From NCBI GenBank assembly GCA_051294375.1, contig CM119267.1, positions 26,337,324-26,401,323 of the forward strand: 64,000 bases of DNA, written 5' to 3'. Below are positions 54,101 through 64,000 of this stretch, piece after piece. Source of the stretch: Paraspadella gotoi (lineage: Eukaryota > Chaetognatha). A program made the position numbers and the translations under genes. Positions within the stretch are counted from its first letter, which is position 1, and the number at the start of each line of letters is the position of its first letter. Under the pieces are notes generated by a model. That model saw only the letters and a list, made by a program, of their open reading frames with translations, searched no databases and had not been told where the DNA came from.

Positions 54101-55596
54101 AAAAGAAACCTATCTGAAGAGTTGCAGGTCAACGAAAAGGCCAATCCATCTGATATTTTTTATGAATTTTTTATTACTGGAATTAGAAAAATGTAATATG
54201 AGAGACATTTTTAAATTTCAACTTGTATCCTTGAAAATGAAACGTTTTTAAACTTTAACCCTGAATTCTTTCTAACTGGAACGCGTTTATCAAAATGTCT
54301 CTCTATTACATTTTTACAAATGTTTTTAAGATTGCTAATCAAATTTTTAATTCAATATTATTGCAGTCATTTAGGCTGCAACTCTTCAAATTCAGTGTAG
54401 ATTCATTAGTAGTCGAATTTCTTTACCATCTATTTAACTGAAGATTTTGTTCATGACTGGAAAACCACAGAGTAACGAGATTAATTGTTTAATTCTCCCC
54501 TTCTAAACTAACCCATACCGGTGTTTTAACTTCTTACCTTAGAATTTTTTTAACAAACAGATTGAAAAACAAATCTTTAAAAAATGTGCTTACCCATTTA
54601 ACTTAACAATTTTATTATTTACTGATTTCAAAAAAAAATATTTAAAACACAATGTTGACATATAAATAAAAAACTTTTTTTGGTGATTACTGGTGATTAC
54701 GATGTATTTCTCGATGTATTTAGCTCTAATACATCAATGATTAACGTATTGTTATGCTGAATAAGAGTTCTGTAATATAAATAACGTTACAGCATCCTGA
54801 GGGATAACGAAATTAAAACAAGTTTGAGCAAGCAATGCCGGATCTGCAGGCTTGAATTTACATTTAATATAAAAATAAAAAAATAGTTGAAATAGATTGT
54901 TTTGTTTTTTTTGCATTTTAAAATCATTCACTTGGAAGCGATTCATCGAAACTTCATTGTTCTGGCTGCAATCCACACAATACAAAAATTTGAAGTCAAA
55001 TCCCCATCCATGATATCACGAGTAATGTGGGGTTTTTTTGTCTAAGGTGGGAGGAGCCGGAACAGAAGACAGACGGACTGTAAAGGGTTAAACACCGCTC
55101 TCCTCTGCTCTCTCTTCTCTCTCTCATCTTCTGCCTTCTCTCTCTCTCTCTCTCAGCACGCCATTATTATCCATCGTAGAACTGCGTAAAGGGAAAAGTT
55201 ATAAAATAACTCGCTTGTTCTGAGCTGGCCACCAGAGGCAGACGTATCTGATTGGTGTAAAATAATTAAGTAATTATCAGCCAATAGGCTTTGTAGACTG
55301 TTTCAACTAAAATTAAATTAAAACTAAAACACGCTGTTAAGTCACTAAAAGAGAGGAGTGCAAGCTAGAATATTCGACCCCTCTACACGGACGAGCTTTT
55401 TTTTTGCATAATTTATCATAATTCGATGTTCTGGCATGATATAAGTGAATGTCCGAAAGAATAAAAAGGAAAGAAAGAATATAAAGGAAAGAAAGAATAG
55501 AAAGGAAAGAAAGAATAGAAAGGAAAGAAACAATAGAAAGGAAAGAAACAATAAAAAAAAAAAGAATAGAAAGGAAAGAAAGAATAAAAAGGAAAG

Positions 55597-55942
55597 NNNN
55601 NNNNNNNNNNNNNNNNNNNNNNNNNNNNNNNNNNNNNNNNNNNNNNNNNNNNNNNNNNNNNNNNNNNNNNNNNNNNNNNNNNNNNNNNNNNNNNNNNNNN
55701 NNNNNNNNNNNNNNNNNNNNNNNNNNNNNNNNNNNNNNNNNNNNNNNNNNNNNNNNNNNNNNNNNNNNNNNNNNNNNNNNNNNNNNNNNNNNNNNNNNNN
55801 NNNNNNNNNNNNNNNNNNNNNNNNNNNNNNNNNNNNNNNNNNNNNNNNNNNNNNNNNNNNNNNNNNNNNNNNNNNNNNNNNNNNNNNNNNNNNNNNNNNN
55901 NNNNNNNNNNNNNNNNNNNNNNNNNNNNNNNNNNNNNNNNNN
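55597..55942. other. Assembly gap (346 N)
   Basis: Lies in the left arm of the palindrome, next to a GAAAGAATAAAAAG simple repeat. Confidence 0.99.
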
Positions 55943-56008
55943 AATTTTTATGTTTTATTAGTTAAAAATAGCAAAAACTATAGTACCCGAAGCGAGCTGG
56001 TCTACGGA

Positions 56009-56018
56009 NNNNNNNNNN
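56009..56018. other. Assembly gap (10 N)
   Basis: Separates the left arm end from the direct third copy. Confidence 0.99.
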
Positions 56019-56344
56019 TATTGTTATGCTGAATAAGAGTTCTGTAATATAAATAACGTTACAGCATCCCTGAGGGATAACGAAATTAAAACAAGTTTGA
56101 GCAAGCAATGCCGGATCTGCAGCTTGAATTTACATTTAATATAAAAATAAAAAAAATAGTGAAATAGATTGTTTGTTTTTTTCATTTTAAATCATTTTCA
56201 CTTGGACGATTCATCGAAACTTCATTTCCTGCTCAATCACACACATACAAAATTTGAAGTCAATCCATCCATGATATCACGAGTAATTGGGGTTTTTTGC
56301 TAAGGTGGGACGGACGGACAGACAGACAGACGGACTGTAAAGGG

Positions 56345-56386
<42 letters not shown>

Positions 56387-56411
56387 NNNNNNNNNNNNNN
56401 NNNNNNNNNNN
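56387..56411. other. Assembly gap (25 N)
   Basis: Follows a (CT)n run of about 35 bp at the end of the third copy. Confidence 0.99.
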
Positions 56412-58019
56412 TTCGATGTCACGCCCTTAATAAAGTGAGGCAATATGGGTATATTCGGAAATCGTACGGTTCTTGGGAAGACATGAATGGGGAGCGCGAG
56501 CTTAAATTACGACATTTTCAAGTATTAAAATGCATTTGAAATAGATTGGTATCTACCTTCGAATCTTCCTCTCCGATAGACCAGCTCGCTTCGGGTACTA
56601 TAGTTTTTGCTATATTTTAACTAATAAAACATAAAAATTTAAAAATATTGCAATAATATTTTTACTTTATTTTTCAAGTTTTACCCGAATCCGTTTTTAT
56701 AAATTCTAAATAAGAAACAATTTTTTTCTATATTATAGTAATACGATTAACTTTAAAATTCTTTCTGTTTATAATTAATTTTCTTTTTTTCCCTTTTCTA
56801 TTCTTTCTTTCCTTTTTATTCTTTCTTTCCTTTCTATTCTTTTTTTTTTATTGTTTCTTTCCTTTCTATTGTTTCTTTCCTTCTTCTATTCTTCTCTTTC
56901 TATCTTTCTTTTCCTTTATATTCTTTCTTTCCCTTTTTATTCTTTCGGACATTCACTTATATCAATGCCAGAAACATCGAATTATGATAAATTATGCAAA
57001 AAAAAAGCTCGTCCGTGTAGAGGTCGATATTCTAGCTTGCATCCTCTCTTTTAGTGACTAACAGCGCTGTTTTAGTTTAATTTAATTTTAGTTGAAACAG
57101 TCTACAAAGCCTATTGGCTTATAATTACTTAATTATTTACACCAATCAGATACGTCTGCCTCTGGTGGCCAGCTCAGAAACGAGTATTTATAACTTTTCC
57201 CTTTACGAGTTTTACGATGACAATAATGGGTGTGGAGAGAGAGAGAGAGAGACGAGAGATGAGACGAGAGAGAGAGAGAGAGAGGGTGTTTACCCTTTAC
57301 AGTCCGTCTGTCTGTCTCTCCGTCCGTCCCACCTTAGCAAAAACCCATTACTCGTCTGATATCATGGATGGATTGACTTCAAATTTTGTATGTTGTGATT
57401 GAGCAGAAATGAAGTTTCGATGAATCGTCCAAGTGAAAATGATTTAAATGAAAAAAACAAACAAATCTATTTCACTATTTTTTTATTTTTATATTAAATG
57501 TAAATTCAAGCTGCAGATCCGGCATTGCTTGCTCAAACTTGTTTAATTTCGTTATCCTCAGGGATGCTGTAACGTTATTTATAATTACAGAACTCTTATT
57601 CAGCATAACAATACGTAATCATTTGATGTATTAGAGCTAATACATCGAGAAATACATCGTAATCACAGTAATCACCCAAAAAAGGTTTCTTTATTTATAT
57701 GTCAACATTGGTTTTTAATATTTTTTTTTAAATCAGTAAATAATAAAATTGGTAAGACTTAAGATGGGTAAGCCACATTTTTTAAAGATTTGTTTTTTCA
57801 ATCTTTTGCTTTAAAAAATTCTAGGTAAGAGTATAAACACGGCTATGGGTTAGTTTAGAAGGGAGAATTAAACAATAATTTCGCTTACTCTGTTGCGTTT
57901 TCCAGTCCTAATGAAACAAATCTTCACAGTAAATAGATGTAAATCCTCCTTCCTTTTTGAAAAATATCGATTTCTAGAGAAAACTTGATCCCCCATCGTG
58001 CGAAACGACTGGCACCCCC

Positions 58020-58190
58020 ACATAAAGATCGTCGCAATTGCATAAAAAGAGAGAGAGAGAGAAGGAGACATAAAATAGATTATAGAGGATATTTGTTTGT
58101 TTTGATAAAATGTAAACAAAACATATTTAATAACTGTCCTAACCCAATTTTAAGGACATCGATGATGATAAGTTGAATATAAATTTAAAA
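58020..58190 (+). mobile_element. Family B element, internally deleted copy
   Basis: The left end AAGATCGTCGCAATTGCATAA joins (GA)n, then GTTTGTTTTGATAAAATG, AACAAAACATATTTAATAAC and CATCGATGATG. The middle and right end are missing. Confidence 0.6.
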
Positions 58191-58194
58191 TTAA

Positions 58195-58880
58195 TTATTA
58201 CATATTAAAATTAATTAATTAATTAATCGATTAATTAATTAATTATCGTAGGCAGATCCGACATTGTTTGCTCAAACTTGTTTTAATAGAAAGCCTCTTA
58301 CAAGATGTGAGAAAATGATTAAGATACAGTAAGTTAAGATAATTTTTGAAAAAAATCGATTTTTAAAAAAACAAGTTTGAGCAAACAATGTCGGATCTGC
58401 CCATGATCATTATCGGTAATTAATTAAATTATTTAATAATTAAACAATCAATTAATTAATTTGATCCCAAATGTTTGTTTTTAGGTCTTTTCGTCACTAA
58501 CCACGACAAAAGCAATGACGACGATGAGAATAATGCCAATAATGATTGATTTGATTTATTGACTGATTAATTAATTATTTATTAATTAATTGACTGATTA
58601 ATTATTTGATTAATTAATACATCCTGCATTTACATTTGGTATAAAAGGAAAAAGAAGCATAATCAATTAGTGAAACAGGTTTTTTGTTTTTTCCATTTAA
58701 AATAATTTCTACTATGACGATTAATCACACGCTTTCCTACCCACATACCAAATTCAAGGTCAATCGCCCCAACCACTCATGAGTAATTGGTGTTCAAATA
58801 GTGAAATATATTTTTTTGTTTTTTCCATTTATACTCATTTCCACTCGGACGATTCCATCGACACTTCATATCCGGCGCCA
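58195..58880. repeat. Facing family A front modules, then a family A body
   Basis: Reversed GCAGATCCGACATTGTTTGC at 58252 and forward AAGTTTGAGCAAACAATGTC at 58373 face outward from about 100 bp. AATT runs, the TTTTTAGGTCTTTTCGTCAC module (58475) and a body with TTTAAA, CACGCTTTCCTACCCACATA and CACTCGGACGATTCCATCG follow. No gene. Confidence 0.55.
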
Positions 58881-58929
58881 TCGTCTCTTCTGCGCCATTT
58901 ATACCCGATTCCATCTGCTTTTGAATGCG

Positions 58930-59270
58930 CAGAACTTATGGCAACAGCCGGGTTGCCTGTGATGACCATTGGGATGGGGCATCTCGCTGTTGGCTTTGGG
59001 GGATTCTGACCCCTTCTGAAGAGAAAAGGCCGAGACCGACGGAGACGGCCAGATCTGACCTATTCAGCTCATGACCACTAGGTACCGGGTTCAATCCCGA
59101 CCCGGTACCTACCCTGCGTGAAGCGTGAGGACAGCCGTAAGCCGCCTTGGGGGCGTGGAAAACCCTCAAGCCTGGTTCCAAGCCCAGGACCCGTTCCATG
59201 GCTGCTAGAGGGGGTTAAAGAAGTTGCGGATAGCATTCTTCAGCCCCTCTTAGCGCCTTATCCACAAATA
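58930..59270 (+). mobile_element. SINE-like repeat S5, longest copy
   Basis: Starts TTATGGCAACAGCCGGGTTG, then TTGGGATGGGGCATCTCGC. A stem CCGGGTTCAATCCCGACCCGG near 59087 follows, given here in two parts: GGTACCGGGTTCAAT and CCCGACCCGGTACC, with a B-box-like GGTTCAATCCC. It ends in a GC-rich tail. The first 80 bp recur reversed at 41388-41535. Confidence 0.55.
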
Positions 59271-59495
59271 TACCACCCCCCTACCTCATTTTATTAGAAT
59301 TTTATATTACAGAACTCCTCATGATAAAAAGTGATCAATTTTGGCCCGCCTTAATGCTTATATGGAACGGTTATTATTCTGTCTCTTCACTATCCTTAAA
59401 AATGTAAAATACAAAATGAGAACATTAATTGTCATTGACGCAATAAGGATAGAAAAAATGAATAATGAGCAAAGGTTGCAATATAAGATTATCAC

Positions 59496-59665
59496 CTTTT
59501 TTTCGTGGGTTTTGCCTGCCATATGCTGGTTCATCTGGAACTCCGTGGTTAGGCCGATGTGGCAAACGTCGCACCAAAAGTTGACGGGCCACTTGCGACG
59601 GTTCTCTGCCTCCTTGTCGTCGACGGGTTCGGGAACGGGAGTCGTCAAGTAGAACGGTAGTTCCC
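59496..59665 (-). CDS. Zinc-finger gene, exon 2: finger 1
   Basis: Acceptor CTATAAAG|GG at 59665 and donor AAG|GTGATA at 59495. The two leading bases complete Gly90 split from exon 1, and the exon ends in phase 0 at Lys146. Finger 1: C121/C124/H137/H143 (CDVCHIGLTTEFQMNQH, then MAGKTHEKK, the JAZ-type ending). A short acidic linker (EPVDDKEAENRRKWP) precedes it. Confidence 0.9.
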
Positions 59666-59746
59666 CTTTATAGAAAATAGTTAAAAATAAAAATGATTTT
59701 AACAAAAAATTAATAAAAAAAAAGACCTCCCCTAGAAAAAAAATAC

Positions 59747-60014
59747 CCTCTTCCTTGTAGTCGCCATTCTCTTCGTATTCCTCGCCGTATCCGCTTGTGT
59801 AGCAGTCAACGGCGGAGTAGCCGCCAGAATAAGTGGAGTAGCCCCCAGAATAACTGCTGGAGAAGCCGCCTCGGGTGGAGTCGCTTCCAGAATATTCCTG
59901 GTAGAAGCTATAGTCATGCACTGTGTTGAAGTCTAAATCAGATGGAAGATCGGCGGCAGCGTGGGCACCCATCTGAGCAATAGGCCCACCGGGCACCATG
60001 TACCCATAATCCAT
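59747..60014 (-). CDS. Zinc-finger gene, exon 1 (first coding)
   Basis: ATG at 60014 opens MDYGYMVPGGPIAQMG and continues with a Tyr/Gly/Ser-rich low-complexity stretch (SYSGGYSTYSGGYSA) and an acidic end (GEEYEENGDYKEE). The donor is GAGG|GTATTT at 59746; the next intron is only 81 bp, after which exon 2 continues the frame. TTGTTAG just upstream of the ATG could be an acceptor, so a 5' UTR exon may lie further up. Low-complexity Tyr/Gly N-termini are common in RNA-binding proteins. Confidence 0.85.
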
Positions 60015-60272
60015 TTTTCTAACAATTAGAAACTAAGAAATATTTTCATGAAATTAAAGCTTCACAGAAGTAAAGCGCTGAAAAAGAGTATCGGCCTCCA
60101 TGAATAACTACTGAACCTTAACTATAGACATTATAATCAGCGTTGGTTTTTCCACCTTCCTTCAATTAATACGCTAAAAACCTTCAAGATCATCGGTACT
60201 TGAGAAAAAACTTCAAAAAAATTATTACAATATCACAGTGTAAAAATGAATATAATATAGCGGGAAAAAGCT
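60015..60272 (-). promoter_or_regulatory. Compact intergenic interval, presumed zinc-finger promoter/5' UTR
   Basis: Only about 260 bp separate the CPOX poly(A) signal from the zinc-finger start codon. The region is AT-rich, and I see no clear TATA box or initiator, so the assignment is from position alone. Confidence 0.35.
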
Positions 60273-60278
60273 TTTATT
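60273..60278 (-). terminator. Poly(A) signal AATAAA of CPOX
   Basis: AATAAA on the minus strand 91 nt past the CPOX stop codon. Confidence 0.55.
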
Positions 60279-60368
60279 TTCCTTAATTTCGTAATTTCCC
60301 GCCTTATTAGTAGCGCCTCGCGGCGACTAAATAGATGAAAAAAAAATATAAAAGAAAATACTATAGAC

Positions 60369-60556
60369 TCAAGCGACATGTCTAGCTTCTTCCGCCTCCA
60401 CGGCCTCCTCGACGTCCTCGTCGACGTTGACCCAATCCACGGGCGATTTGAGAGCCTGGATTAATTTCTCGGCGAGGCTGCCCTCCTCCGCTCGATGATC
60501 ATATTCCCAACGGGCAGTGAGAGGAAGGGACATGAGGATAGACTCGATGCGGCTGC
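60369..60556 (-). CDS. CPOX: Coproporphyrinogen III oxidase, last coding exon
   Basis: Acceptor ATCTTCAG|GC at 60556. The two leading bases complete a Gly codon, and TGA is at 60369-60371. The 61 codons open [18 protein letters not shown], the strongly conserved C-terminal motif of oxygen-dependent coproporphyrinogen III oxidase, which converts coproporphyrinogen III to protoporphyrinogen IX in heme synthesis at the mitochondrial intermembrane space. The family usually ends near the DWV of SPVDWV. Here an acidic tail of about 18 residues ([18 protein letters not shown]) follows. Earlier exons are not in the window; the upstream intron contains family X and a DIRS element. Confidence 0.92.
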
Positions 60557-60604
60557 CTGAAGATCACAGACAAAAATCAATCTTTCAAATATAAGTTATA
60601 ATAT

Positions 60605-61199
60605 AGACGAGAATCTCGATTTAAAAAAAATTCAACATTTTTCTAATTAGAGAGTTTCGTCACAATCTGACTACCCAAATTGCAAACGCGATGCCAGAAA
60701 TTCGGGTAGAAAAACAGTTGTAAAAACGCAGGATTCCGATATTGTTACATCTGAAGAGCTTGTCCTATTCGTTTTATCACATTTGATGAAGGATTTGATA
60801 TCAAAAAAGCCAGGGGAAATGCACTCCATCTTCAGCAGAATTTTCAAACCTCATTTTTACTATAGAAATGAAAGGGAAAGTTTTACAAACTTAAAATTGC
60901 AAACGGGATTGCTATATGTTCTGTTACATGAGCGACTTCGAATTTCGCGATTCCGATAGCTTTGTGTCTGAAGAGCTTGTCCTATTTTTCTTTTTCATTT
61001 TATAATGATTTTGACATAAAATATCAAGTCTAAATGAAATAGTCAGGTTTGAATCGCGAAATTTTATTTAAAAATAAAATTAAAAGGAAGGTGAGAAAAA
61101 AACTGATTTTCCTAATATCTTTTGAAGGAATAAAGATAAAGGGATGGCAATAGTACCTAAATGAAGCCATAATCATAGGGCACATACAAGATACAATTT
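60605..61199. repeat. Family X dispersed repeat in the CPOX intron
   Basis: Matches 51401-51700 and, at its right end (AATTAAAAGGAAGGTGAG ... GGGCACATACAAGATACAAT), the inverted arm at 52540-52690. It stops at the DIRS terminus at about 61200, where related copies continue, so the DIRS element interrupted it. Confidence 0.55.
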
Positions 61200-61392
61200 T
61201 AGAATCTGTAATTCTGAATGGAATTATGATTCTTATCGAAACCCCCCCCACATTAGCCTCTTTGTCTCCCCAAAAGGCGAGACACGCGCTGTGACCAGAC
61301 ATGTGAAACAGAAAACAAAGTCAAACGAAAAAATACTCTCCCGCCTCAGCGGCAAGCAGAAGCTGCTGCAGGGCCGCAGTCCCGACGCTGCA

Positions 61393-62181
61393 TCACTCTG
61401 TCGAAGGCTGCTGAGCCGGGGACGCGGTCACTAGTCCGAGAAAACGCCAAACGAAGCGCCCCCATGAGACGTCCCTGCAGTAAAACCGGAAGAAGGTCTG
61501 ATCTCCGGACCAGTCTCCGGCCCTGAGAATGACGCCGAGATCGACGCCGCGGCGAAGGCTTCCGAGACCGCCATGGGCACGAGTGACTCTGGCGGAAGCG
61601 TCGACATTCGCCTCCAAAAAGAGCGCCTTTGGATCGCCGCAAACCGTTGAGGCGAAAACGGAGTAAAGGCGGCGAAGAGGGCGCAGAAAAGGAAACGTGA
61701 GACGGCGCTAAACATTCGCGGACTCGAAGCCACTCCCTCAGAGCCGCAATGGGGCAACGCGATGACGCCGGGCAGGGCGTCCACCCTGAGGACGGGCCCA
61801 TGTGCCCAACGCGATCTGTCTTGGAAAGCTTGGACGAAACAAAACGCCATGATCCGCGGCGAGCGAGCAGTGGGCTTGATCACACTTGAGCGAAACTATC
61901 TCCGACGGCCTCCTGGCCGAAGCGAGTGCCAAAAGAAAAAGAGAAGCGCCGAAGGAACCGTGAGCGGGAAGACCGGCGGAGGGCGACGACTCCAAAACGC
62001 GTAGAACCAACGCCGCATCCCACGGAGGAAAATCCGCGAGTAGGGGGACTCCGCTCGAAGGTCCCCTTGAGAAACGTCGAACGAGGGGGTGTTCCCCCAC
62101 GAGTACGAACCCTGTGCGGCAAGGTGGCCGAAATCGCTGAGCGGTGAAGGGTTCACCGTGCTGTACGACAAGCCTAACCAA
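61393..62181 (-). pseudogene. DIRS tyrosine recombinase, frameshifted
   Basis: 62181-61738 carries FLLALASARRPSEIVSLK with the first catalytic Arg. The next frame has CPIAALREWLRVRECLAP. A third frame (61617-61393) has TRAHGGLGSLRRG (region of the H-x-x-R box) and GDWSGDQTFFRFYCRDVSW with the likely nucleophile Tyr. All main recombinase blocks are present but need at least two frame changes. Confidence 0.7.
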
Positions 62182-62537
62182 CGAGATGGGCTAGGTACTC
62201 CCGAACATCCTTCAGAGACGCATTCAAGTCTCGAACTTCCTTACATTGAAGGAAAGACAAGGAAGGAGGTCACAGGCTTCCAGAGCGTAACGATCTCGCG
62301 TCGAGCTCTCAGCTGTGAGCGATGATGTCGAAGGCCTGGAGTCGCTGAGGTCGTCTGAGGTCGTTCGCCGCCGAAAATCTGCCAAAGACCAGCTTGAGAC
62401 CGGTCGGCTGTGCGGCGGCGGAGATCCTGTGCTGAGGTCGATGACGGACGTCCTCCGGGAACCGGAAGGCTCGAGCCTCCAGAATCTTCAGGTTCAACAA
62501 CGACGGGAACCACTTCTGGCTGGCCAGAAAGGGGCGA

Positions 62538-63251
62538 TCAAGCAGGAAGATCCCGACGACTCCTCCAGCTTCGGATGAGCTCGGGAGGAGAGGTGGTGGA
62601 GGAAAGAGAAATGCCGATCGAAGATCCAAATCTGGGCGAGGGCGTCCACACCCTCCGTTGGCGCCTCCGCCTATCGAGAAGAAACGGCAGCCTGCGTCGA
62701 GTCTTCGTCGCAAAAAGATCGATGGAGGGAGTGCCGAAGGTCTCGCAGATCTGACCGGAAGATCCGTGGAAGGAGATGCCAATCGCAACTAGCGTCCCTC
62801 GACGCCCGATCTCGTTCACCAAGTCTCCTTCTGACGACAGGTGACTCCCGGGTGATACGGATCCCCAGGGTATGGGCGATCAGCAGAGACTCGCCGGACA
62901 ACCTCGTGTAGCTCCGTCGAACGGCTGCACGTGCGCTGGAGACAGAGCAACGACACCAGACTGTCGGCATTGATATGGGTGATGGACATCTGCAGCCTCC
63001 CAGGCACCTCCCCTGGTGAGCTCTCCCTGGAAAGGATGCCCCAACCTCCTGCGAGGCATCCGTCGTCAACTACGTGGGCGCAATCTTCTGGAGCAAGATC
63101 GTCCACGGACGCGACGGCAGTCCTCCAGGCGAAGCGACTGACACCACTCTAGCTCCTCCCGCGCTGAAGCGTCTAACAGCGTTGGCGATCGAGATCCTTC
63201 TCGGAGTGGTAGACCGGTTGACGTTCCTTTGAATCCGGGCGGAAGTGGCAA
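62538..63251 (-). pseudogene. DIRS RNase H and connection region, frameshifted
   Basis: VVDDGC/TTDASQEVG at about 63060 corresponds to TTDASQEGWG of the first copy. LLDASAREELEW upstream is the linker seen in both copies. ESLLIAHTLGIRITRESPVV follows. Broken by indels. Confidence 0.6.
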
Positions 63252-63367
63252 CAGGAGAAGCGGAACTGCGAGCGTGGCCGCCGTGGCGTGTCCGAGAAAC
63301 TGAAAGGACTAAACGCGCCGGCGGGAGAGACGACGAGAGGAGTGAAGTCGCTAAACTCCGGATCGAT

Positions 63368-63908
63368 TCAACTTGGGCGGCGGAAGCGAGATCTGATGAA
63401 GCTGCCGTCCCAATGAAAACCGAGGAATCGAGAGGACTGATAGGGAGTCAGGCTCGACTTCTCCCGGTGGAGAAAGAAACCGCCTCCAAGAGCAGATTGG
63501 ACCGCTTCAACGTCGCTTGGTGACACTCCTCCTTCGATGAGCCAGGATGAGAGGATGTCGTCGATATATAAGAGAGACAACGAATGCCTCTCTGCCTCAG
63601 CCATTGAACATAGCGGGCGCATTGTCTTCGTGAAGAGCCACGGGCCGTCGCCAAAACCGAAGGGAAGAACCTTGTACTGGAGGATCCACCCTTCAAATGA
63701 ATCGACAAAACTTCGATGCCTCCTCGTGAAGCGGGAGGGGGAGATAAGCGTCGCGTAGGTCGATTGAGGCGGCCAATCTCCCCGTCGAAACATTCTCCTG
63801 ATGTCCTTGACCCTTCCAAGCGGAAATACGGAAGGTGAAGAAAAGCGCGGCTCGTTGAGAACGCTTCAGGTTGAGAATGGGCCTCCACCTCCATCCTTCT
63901 TCGGTCAA
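63368..63908 (-). pseudogene. DIRS reverse transcriptase, catalytic motifs kept
   Basis: Contains WRWRPILNLK, SIDLRDAYLPLPLHEEASK, WILQYKVLPFGFGDGPWLFT and SLLYIDDILSSWL with the YIDD catalytic aspartates, then FLGFHWDG. These are the RT blocks of DIRS-like elements. At least one frameshift separates the DLRDAY block from the YIDD block; the region past 63908 continues off the window. Confidence 0.75.
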
Positions 63909-64000
63909 AAGAAGATCCTGGAGTAAAAAACCCGGAGAGGCTCTACCTCCTCGATCGCACCCTTCTCCAAGGCGGCGGAGATTTCCGCTTCGACTGGCGT

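Larger units (their letters stand above)
54425..57955. repeat. Large palindrome (foldback) with gaps in the middle
   Basis: The left arm 54425-56008 and right arm 56575-57955 are reverse complements over most of their length. Matching landmarks, left to right and mirrored: GTTTAATTCTCCC, the ACATCGTAATCA region, ACGTTACAGCATCC, AAGTTTGAGCAAGCAATGCC, a family A body, the (GAAAGAATAAAAAG) run and GGTACTATAGTTTTTGCTA (56590, mirrored at 55965). The centre contains a third, direct partial copy at 56019-56386 between two gaps. Each arm thus holds a whole family A unit. It may be a foldback transposon, or partly an assembly duplication. Confidence 0.65.
18914..60014 (-). other. Gene span: eight-finger dsRNA-binding-type zinc-finger protein
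   Basis: Seven coding exons on the minus strand join without a phase conflict to 2331 nt (776 residues plus stop). Intron sizes range from 169 bp to about 20 kb. All eight fingers have C-x2-C-x12/13-H-x5-H spacing, the long His-His spacing of the JAZ (ZNF346), ZMAT, ZNF385 and ZFR fingers that bind dsRNA. The N-terminus is Tyr/Gly/Ser-rich, and residues about 697-729 form an RG-rich box like those of RNA-binding proteins. There is no DZF domain, so it is not a ZFR orthologue. I infer a nuclear RNA-binding protein; the exact orthologue is not recognised. Introns hold almost all the transposons of the window. Confidence 0.85.
61205..64000 (-). mobile_element. Second DIRS-type element, runs off the right edge
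   Basis: The left inverted repeat at 61205-61254 matches the termini of the first DIRS element. Minus-strand order from the right: RT, RNase H, tyrosine recombinase. Sequence is about 70-80 percent like 32808-35300 by eye. Frames are broken several times. The right part (Gag, right terminus) lies outside the window. Confidence 0.8.

Noticed and set aside
55445-56032. 195-codon frame with Lys/Glu/Asn repeats
   Set aside because: Runs through a GAAAGAATAAAAAG simple repeat and a 346-base gap; the residues are mostly unknown.
59732-59917. Alternative minus-strand frame opposite exon 1
   Set aside because: Shadow of the Tyr/Gly-rich exon in another frame; exon 1 has the matching donor phase.

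Overview
The window is a piece of an AT-rich, intron-rich animal nuclear genome, most likely an invertebrate. The evidence is spliced exons with clean phases, a coproporphyrinogen oxidase exon, Ty3/gypsy and DIRS-type retrotransposons, several tRNA-headed SINE-like repeats and dense microsatellites. I cannot name the species. Host coding sequence is only about 2.7 kb of the 64 kb; nearly everything else is transposon or satellite DNA.

Three host genes lie head to tail on the minus strand. (1) 60369-60556 is the last coding exon of coproporphyrinogen III oxidase (CPOX, heme synthesis); the rest lies beyond the right edge. (2) About 355 bp further on, a zinc-finger gene starts at 60014 and ends at 18914. 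Seven coding exons (59747-60014, 59496-59665, 39106-39306, 32368-32559, 30467-30834, 22896-23153, 18914-19787) join in phase into a 776-residue protein. It has eight C2H2 fingers of the dsRNA-binding JAZ/zf-met type and a C-terminal RG-rich tail. None of these exons is a complete ORF, so the gene has to be assembled from splice sites. (3) 13495-13686 is a candidate first coding exon of an MPN-domain (Abraxas-like) protein.

Layout: 1-6800 is low-complexity DNA, satellites and fragments of repeat families. 7231-12233 is a Ty3/gypsy element on the minus strand with intact gag and pol; its 3' end is lost in a gap. 15401-16910 is a non-coding element with inverted ends. The 41-kb zinc-finger gene holds in its introns: an 18-bp satellite (20.6-21.1 kb), a hAT-type element with a perfect 8-bp target duplication (24664-25988) that carries a nested foldback with a hammerhead-ribozyme-like core, a telomere-like 120-bp tandem array, a complete but dead DIRS element with inverted termini (32808-37064) containing a 26-bp minisatellite and a 5S rRNA-derived segment, tRNA-headed SINE-like repeats, two copies of an unrecognised gene remnant (41.8-44.7 and 49.4-50.7 kb), and a palindrome of about 3.5 kb (54.4-58.0 kb). 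A second, more RT-complete DIRS copy runs off the right edge from 61205.

Caution on quality: there are five N gaps (7081-7180, 47460-47484, 55597-55942, 56009-56018, 56387-56411). Duplicate segments differ mostly by single-base indels, which looks like uncorrected long-read gap filling. Reading-frame breaks in repeats may therefore partly be sequencing error.
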